Assembly: GCA_944415565.1 (NCBI GenBank)
Contig: CALYBQ010000010.1
Location: forward strand, 1-64,000
Length of the DNA: 64,000 bases
Direction: 5' to 3'
DNA from: an uncultured Rikenellaceae bacterium
GTDB taxonomy: Bacteria > Bacteroidota > Bacteroidia > Bacteroidales > Rikenellaceae
Under the pieces are notes generated by a model, which worked only from the letters and a program-made list of their open reading frames with translations, had not been told where the DNA came from and ran no database searches. The position numbers were made by a program, and so were the translations under genes. Shown here piece after piece: positions 1 through 12,521 of this stretch. Numbering within the stretch: the stretch's first letter is position 1; the number at the start of each line of letters is the position of its first letter.

Positions 1-2283
<2,283 letters not shown>

Positions 2284-2391
2284 AATGCAAGGTACGGCGG
2301 CATTGCCGAAGGGTGCAGCCGCCGTGGCCTATGAAACGAGGACGATTTGTGAGGTGAAAGGAAATTTGTAGAAAAAGTAAAGTAAAAAAAT

Positions 2392-5300
2392 ATGTCATTC
2401 ACAAAAGACAACAAGAATAACGCTGCGGCTTTCAGCAAGATTTCGATAGGGCTGGCCTCCCCGGAGGAGATACTCAGCGCATCGAGCGGCGAGGTTCTGA
2501 AACCCGAAACGATCAACTACCGCACATACAAACCCGAACGCGACGGTCTGTTCTGCGAGAGGATCTTCGGCCCGGTGAAAGATTACGAATGCCATTGCGG
2601 TAAGTACAAGAGGATACGTTACAAGGGTATCGTCTGCGACCGTTGCGGTGTGGAGGTGACCGAGAAGAAGGTGCGCCGCGAACGTACGGGACATATACAG
2701 CTCGTGGTTCCGGTAGTGCATATTTGGTATTTCCGTTCGCTGCCTTCGAAGATAGGTTACCTGCTCGGTATACCGTCGAAAAAGCTCGAAGCCATTATTT
2801 ATTACGAACGTTATATCGTCATCAACGCAGGTGCTGCCGCTGCAAGCGGTGTTAATAAGTACGACTTGCTGACCGAGAAAGAGTATCTGGATATAGTGGC
2901 TGCACTGCCTAAGGGCAACGCGCAGTTGGAAGATAACGATCCGGAGAAATTCGTGGCCCAGATGGGTGCGGAGGCGATATATACGCTTTTGCAGAATGTG
3001 GACCTCGATGCACTCTCGTTCGAGTTGCGCCACAAGGCCAACACCGAGACCTCGCAGCAGCGTAAGGCCGAAGCTCTGAAAAGGCTTCATGTAGTGGAGT
3101 CGTTCCGAGCATCGAAAGAGGTGAACAAGCCGGAATGGATGGTTCTGAAGGTGATCCCAGTGATCCCGCCGGAACTCCGTCCGTTGGTTCCGCTCGATGG
3201 TGGACGTTTCGCAACAAGCGACCTGAACGATCTCTACCGCCGTGTGATAATCCGTAACAACCGTCTCAAGAGGCTTATCGAGATCAAGGCGCCGGAAGTG
3301 ATCCTGCGTAACGAGAAGCGTATGCTTCAGGAGGCTGTCGATTCATTGTTCGACAACTCGCGCAAGAGCAATGCTGTTAAGACCGAAAGCAACCGTCCGC
3401 TCAAATCGCTCAGCGACAGCCTTAAAGGTAAGCAGGGACGTTTCCGTCAGAACTTGCTCGGTAAACGTGTTGACTACTCGGCGCGTTCGGTTATCGTTGT
3501 AGGCCCCGAGCTGAAGATGCACGAAATGGGTATCCCGAAAGATATGGCGGCAGAGCTTTATAAACCGTTCATTATCCGTAAACTCATCGAGCGCGGGATC
3601 GTCAAGACCGTAAAATCTGCAAAGAAAATCATAGACCGTAAGGATCCGGTAATCTGGGATATACTCGAAAACGTAATCAAGGGACACCCGGTTCTTATGA
3701 ACCGTGCCCCAACGCTTCACCGTCTCGGTATTCAGGCGTTCCAGCCGAAGCTCATCGAGGGTAAGGCTATGCAACTCCACCCGTTGGCATGTACGGCGTT
3801 CAACGCCGACTTCGACGGTGACCAGATGGCGGTGCACCTTCCGCTCGGCAACGCGGCTATTCTCGAGGCCCAGATACTTATGCTCGGTTCGCACAACATC
3901 CTGAACCCTGCTAACGGTGCGCCTATTACCGTACCTTCGCAGGACATGGTACTCGGTCTGTATTATATCACAAAACCGCGTCCTAATGTTAAGGGCGAGG
4001 GATTGGTGTTCTATGGTCCGGAAGAGGCTATAATCGCCTACAATGAAGGCCAAGCCGACCTGCATGCGAAGATCAGGGTATACATAGACAATGTTCCGCA
4101 GGAAGACGGTTCTTTCAAGCGTGAAATGATAGAGACTACCGTGGGTCGTATCCTGTTCAATCAGGTGGTTCCTGAGGAGGTTGGCTATCTTAATACGCTC
4201 CTTACCAAGAAATCGTTGCGCGACATCATCGGTTTGGTGATGAAGAAAGCCGGAGCAGACAAAGCTGCCGAATTCCTCGACAATATCAAGCAGCTCGGAT
4301 ACCAGATGGCATTCCGCGGCGGTCTTTCGTTCAACCTCGACGCCGTGCTTATTCCGGAGGAGAAATCGCAGCTCGTCAATGAGGGATACGAACGTGTGGA
4401 CGAAGTGTTGGAAAGTTACAACGCCGGTCTTATCACCAACAACGAACGTTATAACCAGATTATCGACATCTGGACAAATATCAACTCGAAACTTACCAAG
4501 ACCGTGCTCGACCACTTGGTTGCGGACGACGACGGGTTCAACCCGGTATACATGATGCTCGATTCCGGAGCCCGTGGTTCTAAGGAGCAGATACGTCAGC
4601 TTTCTGGTATGCGTGGTCTTATGGCGAAACCGCAAAAGAGCGGCGCAGAAGGAGGGCAGGTCATCGAGAACCCGATTCTTTCGAACTTCAAGGAGGGTCT
4701 TTCGGTGCTCGAGTACTTCATCTCTACGCACGGTGCGCGTAAAGGTCTTGCGGATACGGCGCTTAAGACTGCCGACGCAGGTTATCTGACCCGTCGTCTC
4801 GTAGACGTCGCCAACGACGTTATCATAACCGAGGACGACTGCGGAACGCTTCGTGGTTTGACAGCGACAGCTATCAAACGTAACGAGGATGTCGTGCAGA
4901 CACTTTACGAACGTATCCTCGGCCGTACAGCCGTACAGGATGTCGTGAATCCGCTGACCGGCGAGGTGCTTTGCCAAGCAGGACAGGAGATTACCGAAGA
5001 GATAGCGGAAGCCATCGAAAAATCTCCGGTGGAACAGGTTGAGATACGCTCGGTATTGACGTGCGAAGCCCGCCGCGGAGTGTGTGCGAAATGTTACGGA
5101 CGTAACCTCGCAACGGGCCGTATGGTTCAGATGGGTGAGGCTGTCGGCGTTATCGCGGCACAGAGTATCGGTGAGCCGGGTACGCAGCTTACACTCCGTA
5201 CGTTCCACGTCGGTGGTGTTGCGGGCGGTGTATCTGTGGACACGAATGTAGTGGCCCGCTACGATGGTAAACTTGAAATCGACGACCTCCGTGTCGTTAA

Positions 5301-6651
5301 GCATAAGAACGACGAAGGTGTCGAAAACCAAATCGTTATCAGTCGTCTGTCGGAACTCCGTATCGTGGATACCAACACCGGCATAACGCTCTATACGCAT
5401 AACCTGCCTTACGGTTCTATCCTCTACAAGAATGACGGGGATATGGTGACCAAGGGCGATATGGTTTGCGAATGGGATCCGTACAACGCCGTTATCATCT
5501 CGGAATACGAAGGTAAGATTGCGTTCGACAACGTTATCGAAGGTGTTACCTATCGTGACGAGTTCGACGAACAGACAGGTCTGCGCGAGAAGGTCATCAT
5601 CGAATCGCGTGACAAGACCAAGAACCCTGTCATCAGGATTCTTGACAAGACGGGTGTGGAGCAAAGGCAGTATAACTTGCCTGTCGGCGCACACGTCATA
5701 GTGAAGGACAACGCCAAGGTCAAGGCCGGCGATACGCTTATCAAGATACCGCGTGCGGTTGGTAAGGCTGGTGACATCACCGGTGGTCTTCCCCGTGTTA
5801 CCGAACTCTTCGAGGCGCGTAATCCGTCTAACCCGGCTATCGTTTCGGAAATCGACGGCGAAATCAGCTTCGGCAAGATCAAGCGCGGTAACCGCGAGAT
5901 CGTGGTGACGAGCAAGGGCGGAGAAGTACGCAAATATCTCGTACCGCTTTCGCGCCAGATCCTCGTACAGGAGAACGACTTCGTGAAGGCCGGCATGCCG
6001 CTTTCGGACGGAGCTATCACTCCGAGCGACATTCTGTCGATACTCGGCCCGACCAAGGTTCAGGAATATATCGTGAACGAGGTTCAGGAAGTGTACCGTA
6101 TGCAGGGTGTGAAGATAAACGACAAACACTTCGAGGTTATCGTGCGCCAGATGATGAACAAGGTGCAGATACAGGATCCGGGCGATACCCGTTTCCTCGA
6201 GGAACAGGTCGTGGACAAGTGGGAGTTCATGGACGAGAACGATTCGCTCTACGACAAGGTGGTCGTTACCGACGCCGGAGATTCTCAGAACGTGCGTCAG
6301 GGCGAGATCATTTCGGTTCGCCAGTTGCGCGACGAGAACTCTACGCTGAAACGTAAGGATATGAAACTCGTCGAGGTACGCGAGATTATTCCGGCGACCA
6401 GCAATCAGGTGCTTCAGGGCATCACCCGTGCGGCACTCCAGACGAGCAGCTTCATGTCGGCGGCATCGTTCCAGGAGACGACCAAGGTACTCAACGAGGC
6501 TGCGATCAACGCTAAGGTCGATCCGCTCGCTAACCTCAAGGAGAACGTTATCTGCGGACACCGTATCCCGGCCGGAACTGGCTTGAGGAGTTACGACAAG
6601 ATCGTTGTAGGTTCGCTCGACGAATACAATGCTATGGTAGCGAATAAATAA
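2392..6651 (+). CDS. rpoC: DNA-directed RNA polymerase subunit beta prime
   Basis: Complete 1419-residue beta prime subunit, the catalytic partner of RpoB in transcription. The N-terminal zinc finger (CHCG and CDRCG, about residues 68-88), the catalytic NADFDGDQM loop that binds the active-site magnesium, the trigger-loop and bridge-helix region and the second zinc-binding cluster ([11 protein letters not shown]) are all present. The length is normal for Bacteroidota, without the very long insertions of some other phyla. The start at 2392 gives MSFTKDNKN, typical of the phylum. It is co-transcribed with rpoB and followed at once by a strong terminator. Confidence 0.98.
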   Translation: MSFTKDNKNNAAAFSKISIGLASPEEILSASSGEVLKPETINYRTYKPERDGLFCERIFGPVKDYECHCGKYKRIRYKGIVCDRCGVEVTEKKVRRERTGHIQLVVPVVHIWYFRSLPSKIGYLLGIPSKKLEAIIYYERYIVINAGAAAASGVNKYDLLTEKEYLDIVAALPKGNAQLEDNDPEKFVAQMGAEAIYTLLQNVDLDALSFELRHKANTETSQQRKAEALKRLHVVESFRASKEVNKPEWMVLKVIPVIPPELRPLVPLDGGRFATSDLNDLYRRVIIRNNRLKRLIEIKAPEVILRNEKRMLQEAVDSLFDNSRKSNAVKTESNRPLKSLSDSLKGKQGRFRQNLLGKRVDYSARSVIVVGPELKMHEMGIPKDMAAELYKPFIIRKLIERGIVKTVKSAKKIIDRKDPVIWDILENVIKGHPVLMNRAPTLHRLGIQAFQPKLIEGKAMQLHPLACTAFNADFDGDQMAVHLPLGNAAILEAQILMLGSHNILNPANGAPITVPSQDMVLGLYYITKPRPNVKGEGLVFYGPEEAIIAYNEGQADLHAKIRVYIDNVPQEDGSFKREMIETTVGRILFNQVVPEEVGYLNTLLTKKSLRDIIGLVMKKAGADKAAEFLDNIKQLGYQMAFRGGLSFNLDAVLIPEEKSQLVNEGYERVDEVLESYNAGLITNNERYNQIIDIWTNINSKLTKTVLDHLVADDDGFNPVYMMLDSGARGSKEQIRQLSGMRGLMAKPQKSGAEGGQVIENPILSNFKEGLSVLEYFISTHGARKGLADTALKTADAGYLTRRLVDVANDVIITEDDCGTLRGLTATAIKRNEDVVQTLYERILGRTAVQDVVNPLTGEVLCQAGQEITEEIAEAIEKSPVEQVEIRSVLTCEARRGVCAKCYGRNLATGRMVQMGEAVGVIAAQSIGEPGTQLTLRTFHVGGVAGGVSVDTNVVARYDGKLEIDDLRVVKHKNDEGVENQIVISRLSELRIVDTNTGITLYTHNLPYGSILYKNDGDMVTKGDMVCEWDPYNAVIISEYEGKIAFDNVIEGVTYRDEFDEQTGLREKVIIESRDKTKNPVIRILDKTGVEQRQYNLPVGAHVIVKDNAKVKAGDTLIKIPRAVGKAGDITGGLPRVTELFEARNPSNPAIVSEIDGEISFGKIKRGNREIVVTSKGGEVRKYLVPLSRQILVQENDFVKAGMPLSDGAITPSDILSILGPTKVQEYIVNEVQEVYRMQGVKINDKHFEVIVRQMMNKVQIQDPGDTRFLEEQVVDKWEFMDENDSLYDKVVVTDAGDSQNVRQGEIISVRQLRDENSTLKRKDMKLVEVREIIPATSNQVLQGITRAALQTSSFMSAASFQETTKVLNEAAINAKVDPLANLKENVICGHRIPAGTGLRSYDKIVVGSLDEYNAMVANK

Positions 6652-6670
6652 CATACTATTTTCTGACAAA

Positions 6671-6707
6671 AAAGAGATGGAAACCACAGGTTTCCATCTC
6701 TTTTTTT
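6671..6707 (+). terminator. Rho-independent terminator of rpoBC
   Basis: A perfect 14-bp stem (6671-6684 with 6690-6703) with a CACAG loop ends in a run of Ts, 20 bases after the rpoC stop. Confidence 0.93.
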
Positions 6708-6738
6708 ATTATCTTGTATGTACCTAAAACTATGCGCT

Positions 6739-7329
6739 ATGAAAAGGACTATTTTTACGATGCTGCTCCTATGGATATGTGTAGCAGCTTTCGGTGCGGA
6801 GTCGGGTGCTCGCAAGCCCACAAAAGAGTTTCGGGAATATCACAGGATAGTCGCGAAGTACCTGTATAGACAGCCGGACAGTATCGACCCTGTATTGTGG
6901 AAAGTTGATAAGTGCGATGCCGATAAATTGAGAAAATTGGAGAGAGCCATTACTCGCGATGAAAGGCTCGCTATCATGTACCGTGTATTCACGAATAAAA
7001 AGAATACAGGATTTATCCTGCGGCCGGCTCCGGTAGGTAATCCGAAGGTTCGCGTGAAAGCATCTTTGCCGCTTATTCCTCAGGTGGTCGTTATAGACGG
7101 GAAGGCACGCGACATAGATCTTGTCGGATTCAGGCTGGAAGATGCCAATGTCGACGAATGGAGCCGAGTTTTAAAAATTCCGACGGATGATATAAAGAGT
7201 ATAGAATACTTGGGGTATAATAGATACTCAGTCCAAAAGTATGGAGATAAGGCTGGGAACGGTGTTATTATAGTGACTACTAAGAGTGGAGCTAAAAATA
7301 AAAGTCCCCGTGCTAAGGGGCGGAAGTAA
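6739..7329 (+). CDS. secreted protein with a TonB-receptor plug-like C-terminus
   Basis: A 196-residue protein. The start at 6739 (MKRTIFTML) gives a clean signal peptide ending near AAFGAES; an in-frame ATG at 6718 would only add residues in front of it. The C-terminal third reads VVVIDGKARD, then IPTDDIKSIEYLG, KYGDKAGNGVIIVTTKSG. This is the pattern of the last strands of a TonB-dependent receptor plug domain (IxSIEVLKD, YGxxxANGVxxITTK). No beta-barrel follows, so it is not a receptor. It stands alone between the rpoBC terminator and the rpsP promoter. Its function is unknown; a periplasmic interaction module is an inference. Confidence 0.85.
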   Translation: MKRTIFTMLLLWICVAAFGAESGARKPTKEFREYHRIVAKYLYRQPDSIDPVLWKVDKCDADKLRKLERAITRDERLAIMYRVFTNKKNTGFILRPAPVGNPKVRVKASLPLIPQVVVIDGKARDIDLVGFRLEDANVDEWSRVLKIPTDDIKSIEYLGYNRYSVQKYGDKAGNGVIIVTTKSGAKNKSPRAKGRK

Positions 7330-7368
7330 CGACCTCGACCTCTTTTCTGATCTTAATTGGCTGGTTAT

Positions 7369-7399
7369 TTGTTTATTTGAAGGGAATGTCATAAATTTG
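7369..7399 (+). promoter_or_regulatory. Bacteroidota-type promoter of rpsP operon
   Basis: TTG at 7369-7371 (part of TTTG), a 20-base spacer, then TAAATTTG at 7392-7399, matching the primary sigma-factor consensus of the phylum. It implies a leader of about 90 bases before rpsP. Confidence 0.75.
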
Positions 7400-7435
7400 T
7401 CATCCTGTTACGAGTTAACGGAAACGATAGTTAAT

Positions 7436-7478
7436 GGACGACGTGTCGTCCGAATGTTAATCAGGGGACGTGTTCCCC
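7436..7478 (+). promoter_or_regulatory. tandem hairpins in the rpsP leader
   Basis: Two compact stem-loops lie in the leader: a perfect inverted repeat at 7436-7442/7445-7451 and a second at 7464-7468/7474-7478. Both have an ACGTGT-containing centre. The position, ending about 20 bases before the rpsP start, suits an autoregulatory ribosomal-protein leader. Leaders for S16 have been described in Flavobacteria; membership here is inference. Confidence 0.45.
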
Positions 7479-7498
7479 GACTTTAAAAAACAACTAAA

Positions 7499-8047
7499 AT
7501 GCCAGTAAAAATCAGATTGGCGCGCCACGGTAAGAAAGGATACGCTTTCTATCACATCGTGGTTGCAGACAGCAGGTCGCCACGCGACGGTAAATTCATC
7601 GAAAAACTCGGTACTTACAACCCGAACACTAACCCGGCAACTGTCGAACTCTGCTTCGATAAAGCTATTGAGTGGTTGCAGAAGGGTGCACAGCCTACCG
7701 ATACCGCAAGGGCTATCTTGTCTTACAAAGGTGTAATGTACAAGAAACATCTTCTCGGTGGTGTGGCTAAAGGTGCGTTCAGCGAAGAAGAGGCAGAAAA
7801 ACGCTTCGAAAAATGGATGAACGAAAAAGCCGGCAAGATCAGCGCTAAGGAAAACAAGCTCGAAGCCGACAAACAGGCTGCCGCTAAGAAACGCCTTGCT
7901 GAAGAGACTAAGATCAAGGAAGAGAAGGCTAAAGCCATAGCTGCGAAGAAAGCCGCAGCAGAAGCAGAAGCTACTGCTGCTGAAGCTGAAACCGCAGAGG
8001 GAGCAGAACCGGCTGAAGAAGTTGCTGAAGCAGCTCCGGAAGCATAA
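7499..8047 (+). CDS. rpsP: 30S ribosomal protein S16
   Basis: Small-subunit ribosomal protein of 182 residues. The first ~85 residues are the S16 fold ([20 protein letters not shown], then [16 protein letters not shown]). The rest is a highly charged Lys/Glu/Ala-rich tail, ending in an acidic Ala/Glu stretch and probably helical or disordered. Such extensions are common on S16 of this phylum but roughly double the size relative to E. coli. It is first in an operon with rimM and mnmA; rpsP-rimM adjacency is widely conserved. Confidence 0.97.
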   Translation: MPVKIRLARHGKKGYAFYHIVVADSRSPRDGKFIEKLGTYNPNTNPATVELCFDKAIEWLQKGAQPTDTARAILSYKGVMYKKHLLGGVAKGAFSEEEAEKRFEKWMNEKAGKISAKENKLEADKQAAAKKRLAEETKIKEEKAKAIAAKKAAAEAEATAAEAETAEGAEPAEEVAEAAPEA

Positions 8048-8077
8048 CGATTCCGCAGCCATAGCTGCAAGGAGACA

Positions 8078-8647
8078 TTGTTCGAGGGTATGGGAACGAA
8101 AAGAACCGGTAACGGCGCATCGCGTGCCAGCCTTGTCAAGGTAGGCAGGATCGGTAAACTTTTTGGGACCGACGGAGGGTTGACTCTCAGCCTTTATGAA
8201 ATATCCCCGGATGATATAAGTATCGAGGAACCGCTTTGGGTCATAATCGACTCACTGGCGGTTCCTCTTTTTGCCGAATATTTCGAACGCAAGGGACGCA
8301 GCGGTGCGCTCGTGCGTTTTGCCGATATAGATACGACACAGAGGGCCGAGGAGATGATAGGTCTGGAGGTTTTTCTCAAAACTGTCGCGGATAGCGATGG
8401 CGTCGGCGAACTGTATTTCGAGGATTTGGAGGGATACGGTGCTGTGGTCAAGGAGGCTGGGCGAAAAGATATTGAGGGTAAGATTGCGGCTTACGTAGAT
8501 AGTGACCTGAACCCGTTGTTCGTCGTCGATACTCCGGAAGGCGAGGTGTTGATACCCGCAGCCGACGATTTTATTGAGGAGGTAGACGTTGAGAAGCGAA
8601 ATGTCATATTTGTCTTGCCGGAAGGATTACTGGATCTGAACAGTTGA
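8078..8647 (+). CDS. rimM: ribosome maturation factor RimM
   Basis: 16S rRNA processing and 30S assembly factor that binds S19. The N-terminal RimM barrel ([21 protein letters not shown], about residues 20-40) and the C-terminal PRC-barrel part ([21 protein letters not shown]) are recognisable, although the sequence is divergent. The start is uncertain: a TTG at 8078 with GGAG just upstream, or the ATG at 8090 (MGTKRTGNG). It lies 30 bases after rpsP and its stop abuts the mnmA region, supporting a single operon. Confidence 0.9.
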   Translation: MFEGMGTKRTGNGASRASLVKVGRIGKLFGTDGGLTLSLYEISPDDISIEEPLWVIIDSLAVPLFAEYFERKGRSGALVRFADIDTTQRAEEMIGLEVFLKTVADSDGVGELYFEDLEGYGAVVKEAGRKDIEGKIAAYVDSDLNPLFVVDTPEGEVLIPAADDFIEEVDVEKRNVIFVLPEGLLDLNS

Positions 8648-8694
8648 GAAATAGTATAGCCGAATGTGCGGCTATGCAAAATCATAGGAATAGC

Positions 8695-9867
8695 ATGAAA
8701 GAGCGTGTGGTCATAGGGTTGTCGGGAGGCGTAGATTCTTCCGTCGCGGCATATCTCCTGAAGGAGCAGGGGTATGACGTGGTGGGGCTTTTCATGCGTA
8801 ACTGGCACGACACGACAGGGACGCTTGCAGGCGATTGCCCGTGGTACGACGACCAGATGTTCGCTGAGTTGGTGGTCAAACGTCTCGACATACCGTTCCA
8901 TTATGTGGACCTCAGCGGCGAGTACCGCAAGAGGGTGGTGGATTATATGTTCTCGGAATACGAGCGGGGACGTACGCCAAATCCAGACGTGTTGTGCAAC
9001 AGGGAGATAAAGTTCGACGTGTTCCTAAAGGAAGCGTTGAAGTTGGGGGCCGACCGTGTGGCTACGGGCCATTATTGCCGCAGGGAGGAGGTCGAGGTGA
9101 ATGGCAAGACTATGTACAGGCTGTTGGCCGGAAGCGATCCCAATAAGGATCAGAGTTACTTTCTGTGTCAATTGTCGCAGGAACAGTTGCGTTATGCGAT
9201 GTTCCCGATCGGGGGAATGTTGAAGCCAGAGGTACGCAGGATCGCCGAGGAGCAGAAGTTGGCGACCGCGAAGCGTAAGGATTCGCAGGGAATCTGCTTT
9301 GTCGGTAAGGTGGACTTGCCTGTTTTTCTGCAACAGAAACTCAAGGCGAAAAAGGGCGACATAATGGAGATCCCTGCCGATTGGAGCGGGTATAGGGCTG
9401 AAAAGCACGATCTTGCTGAATTGGCACAACCGTTCGCGTATTCCGGCGATGACGGAGTTAAGGCCGGGGAACATAACGGCGCCCATTTCTATACTATCGG
9501 TCAACGTAAAGGGCTGAACGTAGGCGGAAGGCCAGAGCCGTTGTTTGTAATCGCTACTGATGTTGAGCGCAATGTGATATATGTCGGACAGGGAGCGGAG
9601 CATCCGGGCCTATACCGGCGTGCACTTCACATACGTCCCGACGAGATACATTGGATACGCCCTGATATGGAGATGGCGGTCGGTGAACAGCGTGACTTCA
9701 GCATACGTATCCGTTATCGTCAACCGCTCCAAAAGGGAACTTTAAGGCGTGAGGCCGACGGAATGTATGTCGTGTTCGAGCAGCCTCAGAGAGGGGTGAC
9801 GGCAGGACAGTTCGCCGCATGGTACGATGGCGATGAGCTGATGGGTTCCGGCGTCATCGATGCATAA
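8695..9867 (+). CDS. mnmA: tRNA-specific 2-thiouridylase MnmA
   Basis: Adenylates and thiolates U34 of Lys, Glu and Gln tRNAs in the cytoplasm. The PP-loop ATP motif GLSGGVDSS is at residues 8-16. The catalytic cysteine is C101 in [12 protein letters not shown] and the persulfide-forming cysteine C201 in SQGICFVGK. The 390-residue length is typical. The ATG at 8695, with AGGAA four bases upstream, places the PP-loop as in homologues; in-frame upstream starts (TTG 8644, ATG 8674) would add a non-conserved extension. Last gene of the rpsP-rimM-mnmA operon. Confidence 0.96.
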   Translation: MKERVVIGLSGGVDSSVAAYLLKEQGYDVVGLFMRNWHDTTGTLAGDCPWYDDQMFAELVVKRLDIPFHYVDLSGEYRKRVVDYMFSEYERGRTPNPDVLCNREIKFDVFLKEALKLGADRVATGHYCRREEVEVNGKTMYRLLAGSDPNKDQSYFLCQLSQEQLRYAMFPIGGMLKPEVRRIAEEQKLATAKRKDSQGICFVGKVDLPVFLQQKLKAKKGDIMEIPADWSGYRAEKHDLAELAQPFAYSGDDGVKAGEHNGAHFYTIGQRKGLNVGGRPEPLFVIATDVERNVIYVGQGAEHPGLYRRALHIRPDEIHWIRPDMEMAVGEQRDFSIRIRYRQPLQKGTLRREADGMYVVFEQPQRGVTAGQFAAWYDGDELMGSGVIDA

Positions 9868-9917
9868 GTTGTGGTGGCAGGGACAGGCATCTCGAGCGTA
9901 ATTTTGCAGTATAATCT

Positions 9918-9946
9918 ATACCGGGCCGTGGTCCGGTATTATTTTT
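9918..9946 (+). terminator. terminator after mnmA
   Basis: A 9-bp stem (9918-9926 with 9931-9939, one G-U pair) with a CGTG loop is followed by a T-rich stretch, 50 bases after the mnmA stop. Confidence 0.8.
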
Positions 9947-9989
9947 ATGGTATTTGCAGGAACGTCCGGTATAAAAGCCCTAAAAATGT

Positions 9990-9997
9990 TATATTTG
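9990..9997 (+). promoter_or_regulatory. -7 box (TATATTTG) upstream of the two-component pair
   Basis: Matches TAnnTTTG, about 120 bases before the kinase start and after the mnmA terminator; no clear -33 TTG at the usual distance. Confidence 0.5.
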
Positions 9998-10119
9998 TAA
10001 AAGTGTAACATAGCTTTCGGTATGGCGAGGAACGACCCGTAGCAATGAGGATATGGCGACTGCTAATGATAAGCTTGGGGTTACAATTAGAGTAGAGGAA
10101 CGATAAACAGGGATTATAT

Positions 10120-11070
10120 ATGGTACTTAAAATACTGCTCATAATATCCATCGTATTGCAGCTTATAGCCGCTGCCATCGCCGTCCGGCTTATGAGCCGG
10201 ACGAAATACAACTCGTCGTGGATACTCATAACCGTCGCGCTGACGCTTATGACCGTGACACGGTGCGGCGAGTATATCCAAGTGGCGTGGGAGACTGACC
10301 TGAACGTTCCGCAGGATTTCTTCGTGTGGATGGGGGTTGTCACATCGTTGTGTTTTGCGGCGGGGGTATTCCTCGTCCGTAAGATATTCGATTGGATCGA
10401 GCAGCTCAACCGCCAGCGCCGCCTTACTGAGCGGCGTCTGCTCAACACCGTATTGAGGACTGAGGAGAAGGAGAGGCTGCGTTTTTCGAAAGAGTTGCAC
10501 GACGGCTTGGGCCCGTTACTCTCTTCGGCTCGTATGTCGCTTTCCGCATTGAAGGGGCAGGATATGCCGGCGGCGAACAAGGAGATATTGGAAAACACCT
10601 CGTATGTTATAGAGGAGGCGATCGCGTCGCTACGGGAAATATCGAACAACCTCAGTCCGCATATTCTGAACGATTTCGGATTGGCTAAGGGCATGTCGAA
10701 CTTCATAAACAAGCTGTCGGCCAAAGGAACGGTCGAAAAGATAAATTTCGAAACCAATCTGCGGGACGACCGTTTCGATAAGGATGTGGAGGTCATACTC
10801 TACCGCGTGATGTGCGAGTTGATAAACAACAGCATAAAACATTCGGGCGCATCGCAGATAGACCTGTCGCTGAATTTCGACGGTGAGGTTATCAGCGTGG
10901 ATTATGCTGACAATGGCTGCGGGTTCAATCCATCTGCTATGATGGACGTAGGCATGGGCCTTTCCAACATAACATCGCGTATATCGTCGCTTAAAGGAAC
11001 GTCGGAAATAACCAGTGCACGCGGAGAAGGAATGAAAGCAGTGATAAAAGTCGGGCTGAAACATGAATAA
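10120..11070 (+). CDS. sensor histidine kinase, HisKA_3 (NarX/DegS) type
   Basis: Membrane sensor kinase of 316 residues. Three hydrophobic segments (about 3-25, 34-48 and 67-86) form the N-terminus, with no large extracytoplasmic domain. The dimerisation/phosphoacceptor region reads EEKERLRFSKELHDGLGPLL with His127. The ATPase domain has the N box CELINNSIKHSGAS (about 227-240) and the G box DNGCGF. The stop overlaps the start of the downstream response regulator by 8 bases, so the two are translationally coupled and form a cognate pair. The stimulus cannot be read from the sequence. Confidence 0.93.
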   Translation: MVLKILLIISIVLQLIAAAIAVRLMSRTKYNSSWILITVALTLMTVTRCGEYIQVAWETDLNVPQDFFVWMGVVTSLCFAAGVFLVRKIFDWIEQLNRQRRLTERRLLNTVLRTEEKERLRFSKELHDGLGPLLSSARMSLSALKGQDMPAANKEILENTSYVIEEAIASLREISNNLSPHILNDFGLAKGMSNFINKLSAKGTVEKINFETNLRDDRFDKDVEVILYRVMCELINNSIKHSGASQIDLSLNFDGEVISVDYADNGCGFNPSAMMDVGMGLSNITSRISSLKGTSEITSARGEGMKAVIKVGLKHE

Positions 11071-11722
11071 TCCGGAAGGGCATACGGTTAGGGTTTTTCT
11101 GGTCGATGACCACGCGCTTTTCAGAAATGGATTGAAAGGCTTGTTGGGTCTTAACGGTGCTTTCGACGTTGTCGGCGAGGCCGGAGACGGCAGGGAGTTT
11201 CTTGAAAAGTTGCCGGAGAGTGGGGCGGAGGTTGCGTTATTGGATATAGACATGCCCGTGATGAACGGGTTCGATGCGGCCGTGAGGGCATTGGAGCGTT
11301 TTCCCGATCTTAAGATCATCGTTCTGTCCATGCACGGGGACGAGGAGTATTATTTCCGCATGGTCGAGTTGGGGGCCAAAGGTTTCCTGTTGAAGAGTTC
11401 TGAGATCGAAGAGGTGGCTTCGGCTATCGAGGCGGTGGCTAAAGGGGGGAGTTGGTTCTCACAGGAGTTGTTGCAGGGGCTCGTGGGTACGTTGAAGACC
11501 ACGCCGAGGAGCGATGAGCCGGAAGATGGCTTGTCTGCGCGGGAACTAGAGGTGTTGCCGTTGATATGCAAAGGTATGTCGAATCAGGAGATAGCGGATG
11601 AGTTGTTCATATCGAAGCGTACTGTCGATAAGCACCGAGCCAATATCCTGTCTAAAACAGGAGCTAAGAATACGGCCAGTCTTGTGGTTTACGCCATAAA
11701 GAACGGACTTGTAGTGATATAG
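11063..11722 (+). CDS. response regulator, NarL/FixJ (LuxR HTH) family
   Basis: 219-residue DNA-binding regulator. The receiver domain (about 9-125) has the acidic pocket VDDH, the phosphoacceptor D61 in LLDIDMPVMNG and a conserved lysine in FLLKSS. The C-terminal LuxR-type helix-turn-helix (about 155-215) reads LSARELEVL, then SNQEIADELFISKRTVDKHR. It is coupled to the preceding kinase by overlapping start and stop codons. Target genes are unknown. Confidence 0.95.
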   Translation: MNNPEGHTVRVFLVDDHALFRNGLKGLLGLNGAFDVVGEAGDGREFLEKLPESGAEVALLDIDMPVMNGFDAAVRALERFPDLKIIVLSMHGDEEYYFRMVELGAKGFLLKSSEIEEVASAIEAVAKGGSWFSQELLQGLVGTLKTTPRSDEPEDGLSARELEVLPLICKGMSNQEIADELFISKRTVDKHRANILSKTGAKNTASLVVYAIKNGLVVI

Positions 11723-11873
11723 CCGTCCGACTTGGCGGGAAATGTGGGGCATTGGTTCTCCAGTCTGTCCGGTTGTGGTTTGGGGTATTGTAGTTAGTTG
11801 CGATATGGTCGTTGCCGTATTATCCACGTAAGGCGGCAGTCCGCATGGGGCAACTTAAATATATTGAAAATAA

Positions 11874-11901
11874 AAAATCCGCACCGATCGGTGCGGATTT
11901 T
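11874..11901. terminator. bidirectional terminator between the regulator and mgsA
   Basis: A palindrome with a 12-bp stem around a GATC tetraloop, A-rich on the left and T-rich on the right, between the convergent regulator (ends 11722) and mgsA (ends 11922). Confidence 0.93.
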
Positions 11902-11921
11902 CTTATCTCTGTACAGGAATT

Positions 11922-12449
11922 TTATTTACGTGTCTTGGGAGTATTATCCGGAACTTGCTCGGCACCGTCCCATGAGCGTTTGATGTAGCTCGTGTAGTCC
12001 TTGACCTCCGGGGTGTAGTCCGGATTACCGAACAGCGGCGACGATATTATGTAGTCGGCCGTAGCACGGTTGAATGCGGTCGGTACGTTGTACAGGGTAG
12101 CCAGACGGAGCAGGGCCTTTACGTCTACGTCGTGTGGCTGTGGCTGCATAGGGTCCCAGAAAAAGAACATGGCATCTATCTGTCCCTGTGCTATAAGTGA
12201 GCCCAGCATCTGGTCGCCTCCCAGCGGACCCGATTTGAGCAACGTTATGTTTGCCTCTTCCTCTATGCTTTCGCCCCGGCGTTCCGTAAGCGTTTTTTCA
12301 ACCATTTTGCCTGTCGTGCCGGTACATACGAGGTGGCATTGCAGGAGTGCTTCCCAGTTCCATTCTACCCATCCGGCGAGATCTTTCTTCATGTTGTCGT
12401 GGGCCACCAGAGCCAACGTCAGATTCTTCTTTGCGTCCATTTTCTTCAT
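11922..12449 (-). CDS. mgsA: methylglyoxal synthase
   Basis: Converts dihydroxyacetone phosphate to methylglyoxal and phosphate, a cytoplasmic bypass of lower glycolysis under phosphate limitation or sugar-phosphate overload. Family signatures are LALVAHDNMKKDL at the N-terminus, the phosphate-binding TGTTG and SGPLGGDQ, and the catalytic DPMQPQPHDVDVKALLR. At 175 residues it is slightly longer than the E. coli enzyme; the extra residues are a C-terminal tail after SPLF. It has its own promoter in the 72-base gap behind the upstream PEP-binding gene. Confidence 0.95.
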   Translation of the reverse strand: MKKMDAKKNLTLALVAHDNMKKDLAGWVEWNWEALLQCHLVCTGTTGKMVEKTLTERRGESIEEEANITLLKSGPLGGDQMLGSLIAQGQIDAMFFFWDPMQPQPHDVDVKALLRLATLYNVPTAFNRATADYIISSPLFGNPDYTPEVKDYTSYIKRSWDGAEQVPDNTPKTRK

Positions 12450-12469
12450 CTTTATACATTTATTCGGCC

Positions 12470-12499
12470 CAAAGTTACGAATTTGAAACCCGCTTACAA
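12470..12499 (-). promoter_or_regulatory. promoter of mgsA
   Basis: On the minus strand, TTG (12497-12499), a 19-base spacer and TAACTTTG (12470-12477): a full Bacteroidota promoter about 20 bases before the mgsA start. Confidence 0.75.
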
Positions 12500-12521
12500 C
12501 GTTTGGGAGTTAATGTTTTCA

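Noticed and set aside
3343-6687. 1114-codon open frame on the minus strand opposite rpoC
   Set aside because: Entirely antisense to the conserved rpoC; the long openness follows from the codon bias of the real gene, and the translation shows no domain.
7286-7486. 66-codon plus-strand frame overlapping the plug-like gene end and the rpsP leader
   Set aside because: It crosses the rpsP promoter and leader, has no conserved sequence and no start signal.
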